This document shows, in pieces, positions 54,595-64,000 of a DNA stretch of 64,000 bases. Numbering within the stretch: the first letter of the stretch is position 1; each line of letters starts with the position of its first letter. Under the pieces are notes generated by a model. It did no database searches. It was given only the letters and a program-made list of their open reading frames with translations, and had not been told where the DNA came from. The DNA comes from Macrobrachium rosenbergii (Eukaryota > Arthropoda > Malacostraca > Decapoda > Palaemonidae). The position numbers and the translations under genes are program-made. The stretch lies in contig NC_089763.1 of assembly GCF_040412425.1 (NCBI RefSeq), positions 52,192,587 through 52,256,586 of the forward strand, read 5' to 3'.

Positions 54595-57261
54595 CCTCTT
54601 CCCGCTCAACCCCGTGTATTCTCGGGTTTAAGATAACCGTCATATTTCAGTATGCCCGAGTATACTCGAAATTCTGTTATCTCTTTCCTAGCAACTCCCA
54701 GTAAACTCGGCTGTTGTTTATATTAGTCTCCCACTATAGAAAGCCGTTTTCTATGCATATAAATGCTTTTTTTTTTTTTTTTTTAGAAAATTGTAGCTAC
54801 CTTGGCGCCAGTTGGCCATTGAGACGAATCCTTTCATCAGGCAGGATTTCCATTGTTTTTCCGGGATTTTCTTTTATTATTATTGATATAACTATCATGA
54901 GTAGTGAGAGTGACAGTGATACAGAGTATTATGATGGAATGGACGATTCAGGAGCGAAAGTGATGGTGATATGACGTCAGAATACTTAATACTTCAGATG
55001 AAGATGATGACGATAATGTTCCTGATAACCAAGGCTGGCAAAGAATAACAATTTCGGATGATAAACCACCCTCTCCTCCACAGCCTGCATTTCCCTTATT
55101 GGTGATAATATAATTCATCATGTATATAATACTGAAGATGATGAAGAAAATACATATATTCAGTATTTTGAGTCATTTCTTGATGACAATATTTTAGACA
55201 TTATTGTCACAGAGACGAACAGAATGCTGAACAAAAAGTTGAGTGGAAAATCAGAAACAGAGAAAAGTAATGGCACCCAACATATCGGAAGAAATGAGGA
55301 TTTTCCTTAGTGTTATTATGCTACAGGGGATTGTAAAGAAACCTGAAGAAAGCCAATACTGGTCTAAGATGCCTTTGTTACATACACCAATTTTTGCTAA
55401 AATTATGCCATATTGCAGATTTTGCAAAATAAAACAGTATTTGCATTTGTCAAATAATGAGGATTTTGACCCTGCCACTCATCCTTGCCCAAAGCTCAAC
55501 AAAATCTGGAAGTTTTATAATAGCATTGTTAGCAAATTCAAAAGTATGTACACGCCTAAACAAAATGTAGCTATAGACGAAAGTCTTTACTTTATAAAGG
55601 ACGTCTTGGTTGGGTACAATATTTGCCACTAAAAGAGCTAGATTTGGGATAAAATATTTCATGCTGTGTGAATCAGAATCAGGATATGTTTGGAATTTTG
55701 TCATTTATACAGGTCAAGGAACAATGTTTGATAATGATTATGAAGACCTTCCAGTGTCTTCAAAAATTGTTATGACGCTGATGAAGCCATTACTGAAAAA
55801 AGGCTATTGCCTTACAATGGATAATTATTATAACTCTCCCCAATTAGCAGATTTACTGACAGAAAATGAAACAGATGTATATGGCACTGTCCGTGTTAGT
55901 AGAAAGGAAATGCCCTCTGGATTGAAACAAGAAAAACTGCAGAAAGGCGTGTATGGTGGCTTACAAAAGAAGAAAAGTAACAGCAATAAAATGGAAGGAT
56001 AAGAAAGATGTTGTATTACTTTCCACAGTCCATAACACAGAAATGGTAGAAACAGAAAAAAGAGGAAAATTGGTGAAGAAGCCTAAACTAGTTATGGATT
56101 ACAATAACACAATGGGAGGGGTTGACAAAGTAGATCAACGTCTCCAGGATTATCCTCTTACAAGAAAAAGGAGAAAGAGGTATTACAAGAAAATATTCTT
56201 TCATATTGTCGACTTCTGCATTGTGGAATTCCTATCTTTTGTATCTAAAATCAGGAGGAGAAGCAACAGCTCTAAAGTACCGTCTTCAAGTGATTGACAG
56301 AGACAATAAAAAGTACCATACACCTATGATGTCATCAAAAGTAGGACGACCAAGTAGTGTACCTCACCCTCTTCGTCTTACAGAAAGGCACTTCCCAGAT
56401 GTCGTGCCACCTACAGAAAAGAAAAGTAACCCCACAAGACAATGTGTAGTTTGTAGCAGAAAGCGAGATGCAAGTGGAAAAAGGCTAAGGAAGGAAAGTA
56501 GATACTGCTGTTTAGTGTGTGATGTAGCACTGTGTATAACTCCTTGCTTTAGGATATATCACACTAAGGATAACTTTTAGGAAAAGATGAAAGAATTTAT
56601 TTTATTTTATGTTCTGTACAGGAGTAAATACATTTATTTTCAAAATATAAAGCTGAAATAGGTAATACGGAAAGAAAAGTATTATTCATTATGATGAAGG
56701 TAAACATTTCATTTCAATTTGTCCTTTTCTATTACTTTTTCATAAAGGCAAGAATCTTTTTCTTCTTGTGATAATGAAACCTTTACATTTTCTATTGAAA
56801 GTATCATATTTTTGGCATCATATTTTTTTTTTCTATGTTAGTCACCAGGCTTTACTTTTTCATATTGCATTTTTTCATAAATGCAAGATTTTTTTTTTTT
56901 TTTTTAATAAAAATTTGCTCCTTTTATTTTCTTTTGAAGATCAGTTATGTTATAAAGTTTTACATTTATCATGTGTAATTATTTTGTTGTTATACTGAAG
57001 AATTATGAAAGAATAAAAATATAGAAGAAAATGCAATAAATATATTCATTTGTTATTTTCCTTGTTTTTTATAATTTCCGAGAAAACTCGGCCTTGAGAA
57101 GTTATGTAATAGTTGAAGACTATCCTGACAAAAAAATATCTTTTTTTTTAAGAAATATTCGAGGTGATTTATCACTTTAGCATATACTTTAGAAATAAAC
57201 AATAAAAAAATATGCTTCATAAAGACTGGAAGTTGGGATAAAAAATGTGAGAGGGAAGGGG
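54595..57261 (+). mobile_element. piggyBac transposon, complete ends, inactive
   Basis: 2667 bp between TTAA duplications (54591-54594 and 57262-57265). Short inverted termini, CCTCTTCCCGCTCA at the left and TGAGAGGGAAGGGG at the right. One transposase gene in plus orientation plus AT-rich 3' sequence with several T-runs. Ends and coding length match an autonomous piggyBac-type element disabled by frameshifts. Confidence 0.92.
54897..56580 (+). pseudogene. piggyBac-type DDD transposase, frameshifted
   Basis: Starts MSSESDSDTEYYDG (acidic N-terminus) and ends at TAG 56580. The catalytic Asp triad is intact by residue: NVAIDESLYFIKD (Asp codon 55576-55578), TMDNYYNSPQLADLL (55820-55822) and NTMGGVDKVDQRL (56124-56126). 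A C-terminal Cys/His domain is clear: CVVCSRKRDASGKR, YCCLVCDVALCITPCFRIYH. Five frame segments (starting 54897, before 55243, 55610, 55953 and 56206) imply at least four frameshifts, so it cannot be made as one protein. Confidence 0.93.
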
Positions 57262-57265
57262 TTAA

Positions 57266-58410
57266 TTTACTAAAGTTACTTATCAAAAACACTAAAGAAT
57301 TTAACTAGAATTGCAGCTACAGTAAATTCAATACCAACACATGGAATGTGATATATTTCTACTTAAGAAAACAAAGAAATTAGAGAAAAAATAAATGGAA
57401 CATGAAAATTCTTCTGATTCTTCTTCTGAAATCCTCCCTTGACACACTATGCATGTCGCAGTTACCTTGCTGTGATCATTACACATGTTTACCCCAATCT
57501 GTACACAGTTTTTACTTTATGATCACGTGACCTGGCACAGAATGTACCGTAAATCTCTTTGCTTCCTCTAATAAGTATGTCTGGGAAGGTGTGGTGGATC
57601 CAGCAACTCCTAGTAAAATTCTTCTAATTCCTGCTTTGAAATCTTTTCATCAAAATGGTAAAACAAGTAATTTTGCACCAACAAATAACAAAATATCTAA
57701 AATGTTACTACATACCTTAATTACTCCTGCGGGGTGAATGAACACCCCACAGGTACAAAATATGGTCTACATAACTCCTACTAGTCAAATTTCTACTGCC
57801 AAAGTCTTCTTTCTCACTCCCCTCACTAATTCAAACTAGTACTGGAAAGGACAGGAATAGCTTAACTACCAGTTATGAATTACAACCTTTTTGGATTGTC
57901 TGGGGTGCCCAAACACCCCCACACGAGTAACATAGGGTTAAATAAATCCAGAAATGCGGTGCAAGCTAGGTCAATTGGAATATCAAGGGACAGCCACTCT
58001 TCTGCAAGAAACTACCATGAAGGCAGCAGGAGGAGTGGAGCACCACAAGCACGCACCGTAGCCATGCCTGGGGAGAACTCAGCACTGCACCCAGGTCAGC
58101 ATTATCAGAGAACCAGTGTTGTTCACATACCATGCAGCCCATGAGAAAAGAATCAGCAGTATCAAAGGCAGATAGAACCTCACAAGATATTTGTACTTAT
58201 GTAATGTTGAATCTTGTAACAAAATATTTGTACTTGTGTAATGATGAACCTTTCAACAAAGGCCCTTTAAAACTCCATGTTAACAAATTGACAATGATAA
58301 AAAATTAAAGCACAAAGAAAAACAATAAACTTATAACATCTACATGGCCATCATATAGCTTGTGCCTACTTAACCTTACACTACAGTACTGTATTTCTAT
58401 CCAGTTTACA
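57266..58410. other. No gene seen
   Basis: AT-rich intronic-looking sequence. CCTAGTAAAATTCTTCT- and CTTCTGAAATC-like phrases recur loosely at about 57410 and 57608. An 89-codon plus-strand frame at 57875-58144 has no recognisable domain. Confidence 0.4.
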
Positions 58411-58688
58411 GTTCCTCGCTGGGAGAGCGGGTTCCGTTCTCAGCTACCACTCTGTTGGTCGCAAGTTCGAATCTCCGACCGGCCAGTGAAGAACAAGAGG
58501 AATTTGTTTCTGGTGACAGAAATTCATTTCTCGCTATAATGTGGTTCGGATTCCACAATAAGCTGTAGGTCCTGTTGCTAGGTAACCAATTAGTTCTTAG
58601 CCACGTAAAAGTAAATCTAATCCTTCGGGCCAGCCCTAGGAGAGCTGTTAATCAGCTCAGTGGTCTGGTTAAACTAAGATATACTTAA
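58411..58688 (+). mobile_element. tRNA-derived SINE, copy 2 (near complete)
   Basis: Head with A-box-like CGCTGGGAGAGCGG and B-box-like GGTCGCAAGTTCGAATCTC, then the same central and tail domains as 8258-8510, ending TAAGATATACTTAA. The head does not fold convincingly into a functional tRNA and continues into the SINE body, so it is not a tRNA gene. Confidence 0.9.
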
Positions 58689-58807
58689 TTTACTGGTAAA
58701 CTGTACCTCATGATATACAGCTGGTAGTCAATAGCCAATGCAAGAGTTATTCCATACCTGAAATTGAAATGAGAAGGAAATGGTAAAATACAGCAGAAGG
58801 AACTCAC

Positions 58808-58953
58808 CAATAAAGGACTTTTCAGCCTGTTAAAAAATGGTCTCGGAGAACTTGTAATCTTGCTTGTTGGCCGTTCCTCTCCTCTTAAGGCAGACTTCTG
58901 ATTTTCCTTTACAAGATCCCCAGTGTCATCATCCATTTCATGCAGGATAGCTT
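58808..58953 (-). CDS. Candidate small host exon (possible start exon of the repeat protein)
   Basis: 146 bp between a TTGATTTCAG acceptor and a GTGAGT donor (58807 downward). The open frame gives HEMDDDTGDLVKENQKSAL.. and ends K-S-P-L-L in phase 0, compatible with the phase-0 start of the exon at 14419. An ATG at 58936 in good context (GAAATGG) could be the start and would add 43 residues with S-P-R and S-P sites; another ATG at 58941 opens a short out-of-frame upstream ORF. I do not recognise the peptide. Assignment to the repeat-protein gene rests on strand, phase and lack of other candidates. Confidence 0.45.
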
Positions 58954-59067
58954 CTGAAATCAAGTGACAATGAATCCAATATGAACTATCGTATACAGGC
59001 CTAACCTACAAAATTTAACAAGACTAAGATAGTAATACCTTTAAATTAAGCCCTAGCTGATTGTTTG

Positions 59068-59358
59068 GTAAAACTTTACAATGGTTGCACGGCCTGTTTC
59101 CCGCCAGTCGTTGGCCAGTTCAGGTTCCTCATACATAAATAGACCTAACGCCAGGTCCTGACCTAACCAGATCTTACCTACCTAACCCAACTTTGGGCGA
59201 CGTGTCCTGACCTGGCCGGGGGGGGGGCATAATGAGATTATTTTCAAGCAAATTGTATAGTTAGTTTTTAAGATATGGAAAGCTCTCGGTACCTGGGAAA
59301 ATGCGTCCCAGTCAGCGACTGGTGGGAACCAGGCCACGCAAATATTGTAAAGTTTTAC
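59068..59358. mobile_element. MULE-like MITE with 10-bp target duplication
   Basis: Starts GTAAAACTTTACAAT and ends ATTGTAAAGTTTTAC. Inverted similarity extends about 45 bp (GGCCTGTTTCCCGCCAGTCG and partner). Directly flanked by TGATTGTTTG on both sides (59058-59067 and 59359-59368). Terminal inverted repeats with a 9-11 bp duplication are typical of Mutator-like elements. No coding capacity. Confidence 0.8.
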
Positions 59359-59469
59359 TGATTGTTTGATAAGTCTAATAGATAGGTTATACAGTATGTA
59401 TAGAAGAGGATGCAGAGTAAGGAGACGGGTAGGTGTGAGAAATCCAACCGTGGAAACACACCAAACCGA

Positions 59470-59780
59470 GCCTTACTTAGACTGCCGTGTCCTGACCTAA
59501 CCTTTTTAACCCAACTTAGGGTGATGTACCCTGACCTGGCCAGGAGGTGCTTTGCGCCCCCCCCGGGGACAGCCCCAAGTAACACTGAATATCAGAAGCA
59601 GATCCGTGGGATTAAATATTTGTTTAGTCATGTGGTCTGGCACTGGCTATTACCTGGCACTGGCTATTACCTAACTAAAACAACCTTAACCTAACCTGAT
59701 TTAGGCCACTGTACCCTGACCTGGCCAGGGGGGTTTCTCCCCCCGTCCTGGACCACCCACAAGTAACACTTAACATTGAA
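59470..59780. repeat. Degenerate repeats related to the MULE-like MITE interior
   Basis: Two blocks (about 59480-59590 and 59690-59775) share CCTGACCTAACC, TACCCTGACCTGGCCAGG, a G/C-rich run and AAGTAACACT. They resemble 59150-59230 inside the MITE, so they are probably diverged relatives or an internal-sequence source. Confidence 0.6.
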
Positions 59781-60487
59781 CACCGGGTACTTAGAAAAAG
59801 TTGAGCTACTTTTCATGGCAAACTGACAGAAATGAAGCATATGTTAATTTTTGGGTGGTTTAGGCACATACCCCTGCCTCCCTACTCTCCATACTACCCC
59901 TAAAAGGCCTATGTCCCTGGCTAGCAGGCTCAGACATAGGCTAACCTGAGACTTGAATGGAAAAACAATCTTTGAAACATTGGCTAGCCTACACCCACAC
60001 ATCTTACCACTGGCCCTAAGATAGGCAGCAGGGCTACAATAGCCTAATTAAACTGGGCATGATTTTAGCAGAATGATCGCCTTAACTTTAAGTAAGATAC
60101 CTTAGACCTAAATCTACTTTAGACTTATTCCATTAGGCTGGTAGAAAAACAATACTTGTTAGCCTGTATTGAACAATGAACACTTAGCATGTACCTTAGC
60201 CTACGCTACGTGGCGCAAATCGGGATGCTTAAGTGCCAACAGATGGAAAACAAGTGACCTAGCCGGGGCAAGGGGTAGTTTGGGCGTTCGAGGGACGCGC
60301 CCACAACTCAGTAACAAAGACTCGAAATGAAAAATTACACAGAATAAATGTTGCGCTGAGCACCACAGAATACTGTGCCGGAATAACATAAAACGCATAC
60401 TCTAATGTTAAAAGTACGTCTAGCTAATTGTTTTAGAGCTGAACACGTCTTAAATGAGGAGTTTACTACAAAGAAAGTTTTGCGTAC

Positions 60488-60600
60488 CTTTGTGATTCGC
60501 AGTTGAATTTGGCTGAGCGGAGAACAGGTTTTCGCGCCAGAATTGTAGTATTTTCACATAGTAGTAGAGTTTGATTTTCCTTTGAAACGGCTCCCTTTCT
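60488..60600 (-). promoter_or_regulatory. Candidate promoter and first noncoding exon with E2F-type site
   Basis: On the minus strand, a donor CACAAAG|GTACGC (exon end 60488) lies about 40 bp downstream of GGCGCGAAAA (60529-60538), a perfect match to the E2F consensus TTTSGCGC read on either strand. Splicing to 58953 joins G to AAGCT. No TATA box is evident. The transcription start is not determined. Confidence 0.4.
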
Positions 60601-61889
60601 TTGATTATGCTTGTTTCAGTATGTTTTCTCTATGATGCCATGGATTTCTAATAAATTCTTTCCTATTTCTAAATTTTTTCTATAGGTAGATCTAAGAATA
60701 GCAAGATGCTAGCTATCATTTCCATTTTATCTTCTTAACAAGGCTGATGAATGAATCTAAACCTGTTCCCAACGATAAAAGTGTAAGAAATGCCCTAGGT
60801 TTCCAATTACCCTTCATAATATAAACATTTGGTTTCTTCCTTCTTTAGTTTTTTTTTCTCTCATTTAGCTCCACTGTGTTCAGTCTAACTCTGCTAATCA
60901 GCACAGTTTTGTCATATCGAAGTTTTGTTCTTATATTATCCTTTAAATTTCGTCTATAGTTTGTGTCGGTTTTTTTTTATTTCACTGAGCCATGCTTTTT
61001 AGTCCCACTCTTTCATCGTTTCTTCAATTTGCAAAATCCAAGTGTTTTTCCTTTTCGAACTGGTCCAAGTTTGTCTCTAAGAGGAGCCTATTCCTGTCAT
61101 TGTTAAGGGTAGGTACAGTACACTGCAGATAGATTAGCTTGTTCTTTATATTCCTCGAGTGGTCAGGATAAACCTCCTCTATTTCAAACAATAAAGCACA
61201 AATTTCTGTGTACCTTGGTGCTTTCAAAATTATCTATAAGCTTGATTATATCTTTTCTTGTAATTGGTACATTTCTTTTCTGCCGAGCTTTATTATTTCT
61301 ATGGCATACATGAACAATGACACTTCTATTCGGCACCCCGTAACTTTGCAGTAACGGCCCTGCCCATTGCCCACTGCAAATGAGCATCCCATCCCAGAAG
61401 CTTGTGATTTGTTAGCTCTCAAAATAAAAATGTTTTTCATAAAAGTTCAGACTACTATCCGAAATTTTTTCTAGGACGCAACAAATAGCTACAACAAGCA
61501 ACAACCATTATTAACAAAAAATATTAACTATGACAAAACAAATGCAAACCCACAAAAATAAGCAGCAACACCAAGAATAACCTTAAAACAATAATAGCCT
61601 TAATAAAAACTGCTGAAAATAACGTAGTCCTATTCCTATATGCCAAATGTGTAAACTGTAAGGTATCCTAACCTACGAAAAATATAGTAAATCTGTAGGT
61701 CCATGTCCCATTGTATGATCCTGTTATTTTAAAATTAAATAAATTTTTAAGAAAATTAACAAATTATATGCAATATTAGTCTTTATGTGTCAGTTTTAGG
61801 CAAAGTAAAGGCTATTTAAGGCCAAGGTTTTAACAAACTATTGTAAGCCTTAATTTATCTGTCTTCATCTTCTTTCGATTTATTAGCCC
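60601..61889. other. No gene supported
   Basis: AT-rich. Minus-strand frames at 61024-61440 show no recognisable domain; a decayed retroelement is possible but I cannot support one. Confidence 0.35.
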
Positions 61890-62352
61890 CACATTACAGC
61901 AGGGTCGGCCGCTCAAGCCAACTTTCTCCATCTACATCTATTCTTTGTATCTTCCTCCCCCGGCTAGTTCCACCTCACCTATATCCCTCCTCACCACATC
62001 CAGCCATCTGATCCGCTGTCCTTCTCTACTATTAATCTTTAGTTCTGTCTTTCCAACGTTCACTTTCAATCCTTTCTTTTCTAGGGTTCCTTTCCATGCT
62101 AAAAACCTTTCTTGCCGTTCTTCTTCTGTGTCTGCTATAATGACTAAATCATCAGCAAACATCAGTTCCCACAGTTCTTCGTTGTTCCTTAATTTTGATG
62201 CCAAAGTGTCTATAACGACGAGGAATAAGAATGGACTCAGAGCTGATCCCTGATGGAGGCCAACCTCCACAGGGAATGCCTGTCTCCCCATATTTTGTCT
62301 GTATTTTTATATGTTCTAATTTATCTCTCCAACTTTCTAATTCATGTTTCAA
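61890..62352 (-). mobile_element. LINE fragment (non-LTR reverse transcriptase)
   Basis: The minus frame 62291-61938 carries VGLHQGSALSPFLFLVVID and L-M-F-A-D-D-L-V (F-A-D-D at residues 45-48), then KGLKVNVGKTE and IRWLDVVRRDI. This is the palm to thumb region of a non-LTR RT with an intact F-A-D-D catalytic pair. It is of a different type from the LINE at 49.2 kb. Both ends of the element are missing. Confidence 0.82.
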
Positions 62353-63247
62353 ATGATCTTTCAGTAATCTCCAAGCATGAGCTCACACACATTGCTGATT
62401 CAGTTAACTTTTTGAAGGTTTTCACTTTTACTTCATCAAGACGAGCAGAATTTCTACTGTGCTCATGTACTGCAAAACGTGCATCCTACTCAGGCTCTGC
62501 TCATCCCCTTTCCCCTATGGCACAAATAGGAAATTGTATTAAGCTGGCATCATATTAAGCTGCACTTATATCCAACCAGCACTAGCAGTTGTTCAAAACT
62601 CATTTTCACACTGCAGCCAAACACCACCGGAATAGCACCAAAGAGGTCTGTCTTTTAGTATATATCAGTAATAAAACTGAAGTTCTGCTGGGTCCTTTGG
62701 CCCATGCTTTGGACGGCATCCTTGTATAGCATTTCTGGAATTTTCGATCCCTTCTACCTACTGAATCTCTGAATCCATCTGGGCCCTCTAGGTTGTGTTG
62801 TTCCAGAGCATCCGTGGCGTTCTCTGTCTCTGCTACCGAATGTTGCATACTGACTGCAATTTAAACACTCTTTCTAATATCCTTTTATTAACAGCAATGG
62901 GAGAGGAAATTAGTGTTTTAAGCCATACTGACTTTTACATAAATTACTGAATAAGCTAACATAGATATACCCCTATTCATAAAAATGATCTTATTTTATT
63001 TACAGATAACCTTTTCGCATCCTTGCTCTGTTGTTGACTTTTCAAGATGATGATAAGGTACTAAGTTGCTTTCATACATGTTTCATACATTTATAAAAAA
63101 GATTTTCATATTTCATGCAGAGGATGATATAATATTTATAACAATATTTATAAGAAAAACTTTCATATTTTATACAGATTGATTTGATAATTTGTTAATT
63201 CTGGGTAGTGTGTTAATGTGGCTTTTCTTAGCAACATTCACTTCAAA
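62353..63247. other. No gene supported
   Basis: Mixed sequence. A minus frame at 62848-62606 has no recognisable domain. Direct near-repeats of TTTCATA..TTTATAA type occur at about 63070-63175. Confidence 0.35.
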
Positions 63248-63480
63248 GTGTGACGTCCCTGCCTACACGAGTTAGGTAGAAGAGACTCTTCAGCCTTGGC
63301 AGGCAACTCTTGTAGGAGGACACTCCGAAAACCGAAATCAAATCAGTGGGTAGAAGGGACCCTTTAGCCTTGATAGGCAACCCTTCTAAGCTATTGTACC
63401 GTGGCCTACCATGGTCTTTGGTTTGAGTTCCCTTGCCTGAGGGTACAGTCAGGCACTTATCCTCCTGTTTCGTTTATTTT
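63248..63480 (+). repeat. Decapod-type dispersed repeat
   Basis: Contains an internal near-duplication (GGTAGAAGAGACTCTTCAGC at about 63276 and GGTAGAAGGGACCCTTTAGC at about 63350) and a tail CTACCATGGTCTTTGGTTTG..TTGCCTGAGGGTACA. The tail resembles a phrase I associate with many decapod genomic and transcript sequences; identity to a named family was not checked. Confidence 0.4.
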
Positions 63481-64000
63481 CCTGTTTTTTTCGAAAAGTG
63501 TGTAGGACAGGCTGATGAGAAAGCAAAAGTTGCTTGGCGGATTATCAGGAAAGTGCCTTCGTATTTATTCTAACCTATTCATACTGAGCGTGTGAGGCTC
63601 CAAGAAAAGTCAGAGGTACGAGACTGATGCTTTTTTATTCTCGACAGGTGTTTATAAGACAAAAAGTGGACGGAAAGGTAACGGGAGACCCGAGACCCCC
63701 TGCGGCGTCCATACAGGATTTGTGCTTCATAGCAAGCATAAAAATACGTACAACATTTGTTACATGACACACAAAAGATAGATATACATATCGGCAGAAA
63801 GACCGTACAATGAGGCATAAGAAGAGGTACACAAAGAATCTGAAATAAGGACAGGTAAAATAGATGACGTGATTAATGTACATCTGAAAAGGAGAAACAC
63901 AAGGAAAGAGAGGCGCGATTTGACGCCCTTACATATACTCTCCCTCTAAGACAATAACAGAGGAGCAATTATTGGATGAAGTATCTTAATCAAGGAGGCA
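63481..64000. other. No gene seen
   Basis: Two short overlapping minus-strand frames (63579-63883) look like chance. Nothing else recognised. Confidence 0.35.

Noticed and set aside
58411..58490. A tRNA gene
   Set aside because: A- and B-box-like sequences are present, but the segment runs straight into the SINE body seen in another copy, and no convincing acceptor stem or anticodon arm forms.

Overview
This is intronic and intergenic DNA from an arthropod nuclear genome, most likely a decapod crustacean. That call rests on dense DIRS-type tyrosine-recombinase retrotransposons, Tigger/pogo, piggyBac and Penelope-like elements, several MITE families, a tRNA-derived SINE and a repeat (about 63.25-63.48 kb) of a kind I associate with decapod sequences. 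I see no prokaryotic operons, rRNA, free-standing tRNA genes or CRISPR arrays. All homology calls and alignments were made by eye.

Only one host gene is supported, on the minus strand. A large spliced exon (14419 down to 10353) encodes a short nuclear-looking N-terminus with a KEN box, CDK-type sites and an NLS, followed by about 40 copies of a 26-residue acidic/basic repeat (78-bp DNA unit). One base is missing near 12458. About 44 kb upstream lies a small exon with good splice sites (58953-58808) in compatible phase. Further upstream is a candidate first exon and donor at 60488 beside a perfect E2F-type site. I infer one cell-cycle-regulated gene with a 44-kb intron packed with transposons. 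The link between exons is unproven.

Layout: 1-10.2 kb, two copies of a DIRS derivative with almost no coding capacity. 10.3-14.4 kb, the repeat-protein exon. 15.5-22.35 kb, DIRS element A, with both inverted terminal repeats (ITRs) and an internal complementary region (ICR), inserted in a pogo-type MITE. 22.6-27.9 kb, truncated DIRS D (minus) abutting truncated DIRS E (plus), with a piggyBac-type MITE inside E. 28.9-34.8 kb, a pogo-type MITE and DIRS C, interrupted by a Tigger relic. 35.6-36.2 kb, a tandem repeat. 37.1-46.4 kb, a TTAA-flanked element with a ~380-bp internal tandem array, split by DIRS F (7.0 kb). 47-49.1 kb, two MITE families sharing termini. 49.2-50.3 kb, a LINE fragment. 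50.4-51.4 kb, the 3' part of a Penelope-like element forming a long hairpin. 51.4-54.1 kb, DIRS G. 54.6-57.26 kb, a complete but frameshifted piggyBac element. 58.4-60.5 kb, a SINE, the small exon, a MULE-like MITE and the candidate promoter. 61.9-62.35 kb, a second LINE fragment.

The most informative signal is the DIRS set. Each of five left ends is followed about 200 bp inside by an ICR that reads as the complement of the joined element ends, as expected for a circular intermediate. Three insertions whose both ends are present (A, B, F) lack target-site duplications and resolve to a short A-tract crossover. For A and F the pre-insertion sequence can be read from other repeat copies in this window.
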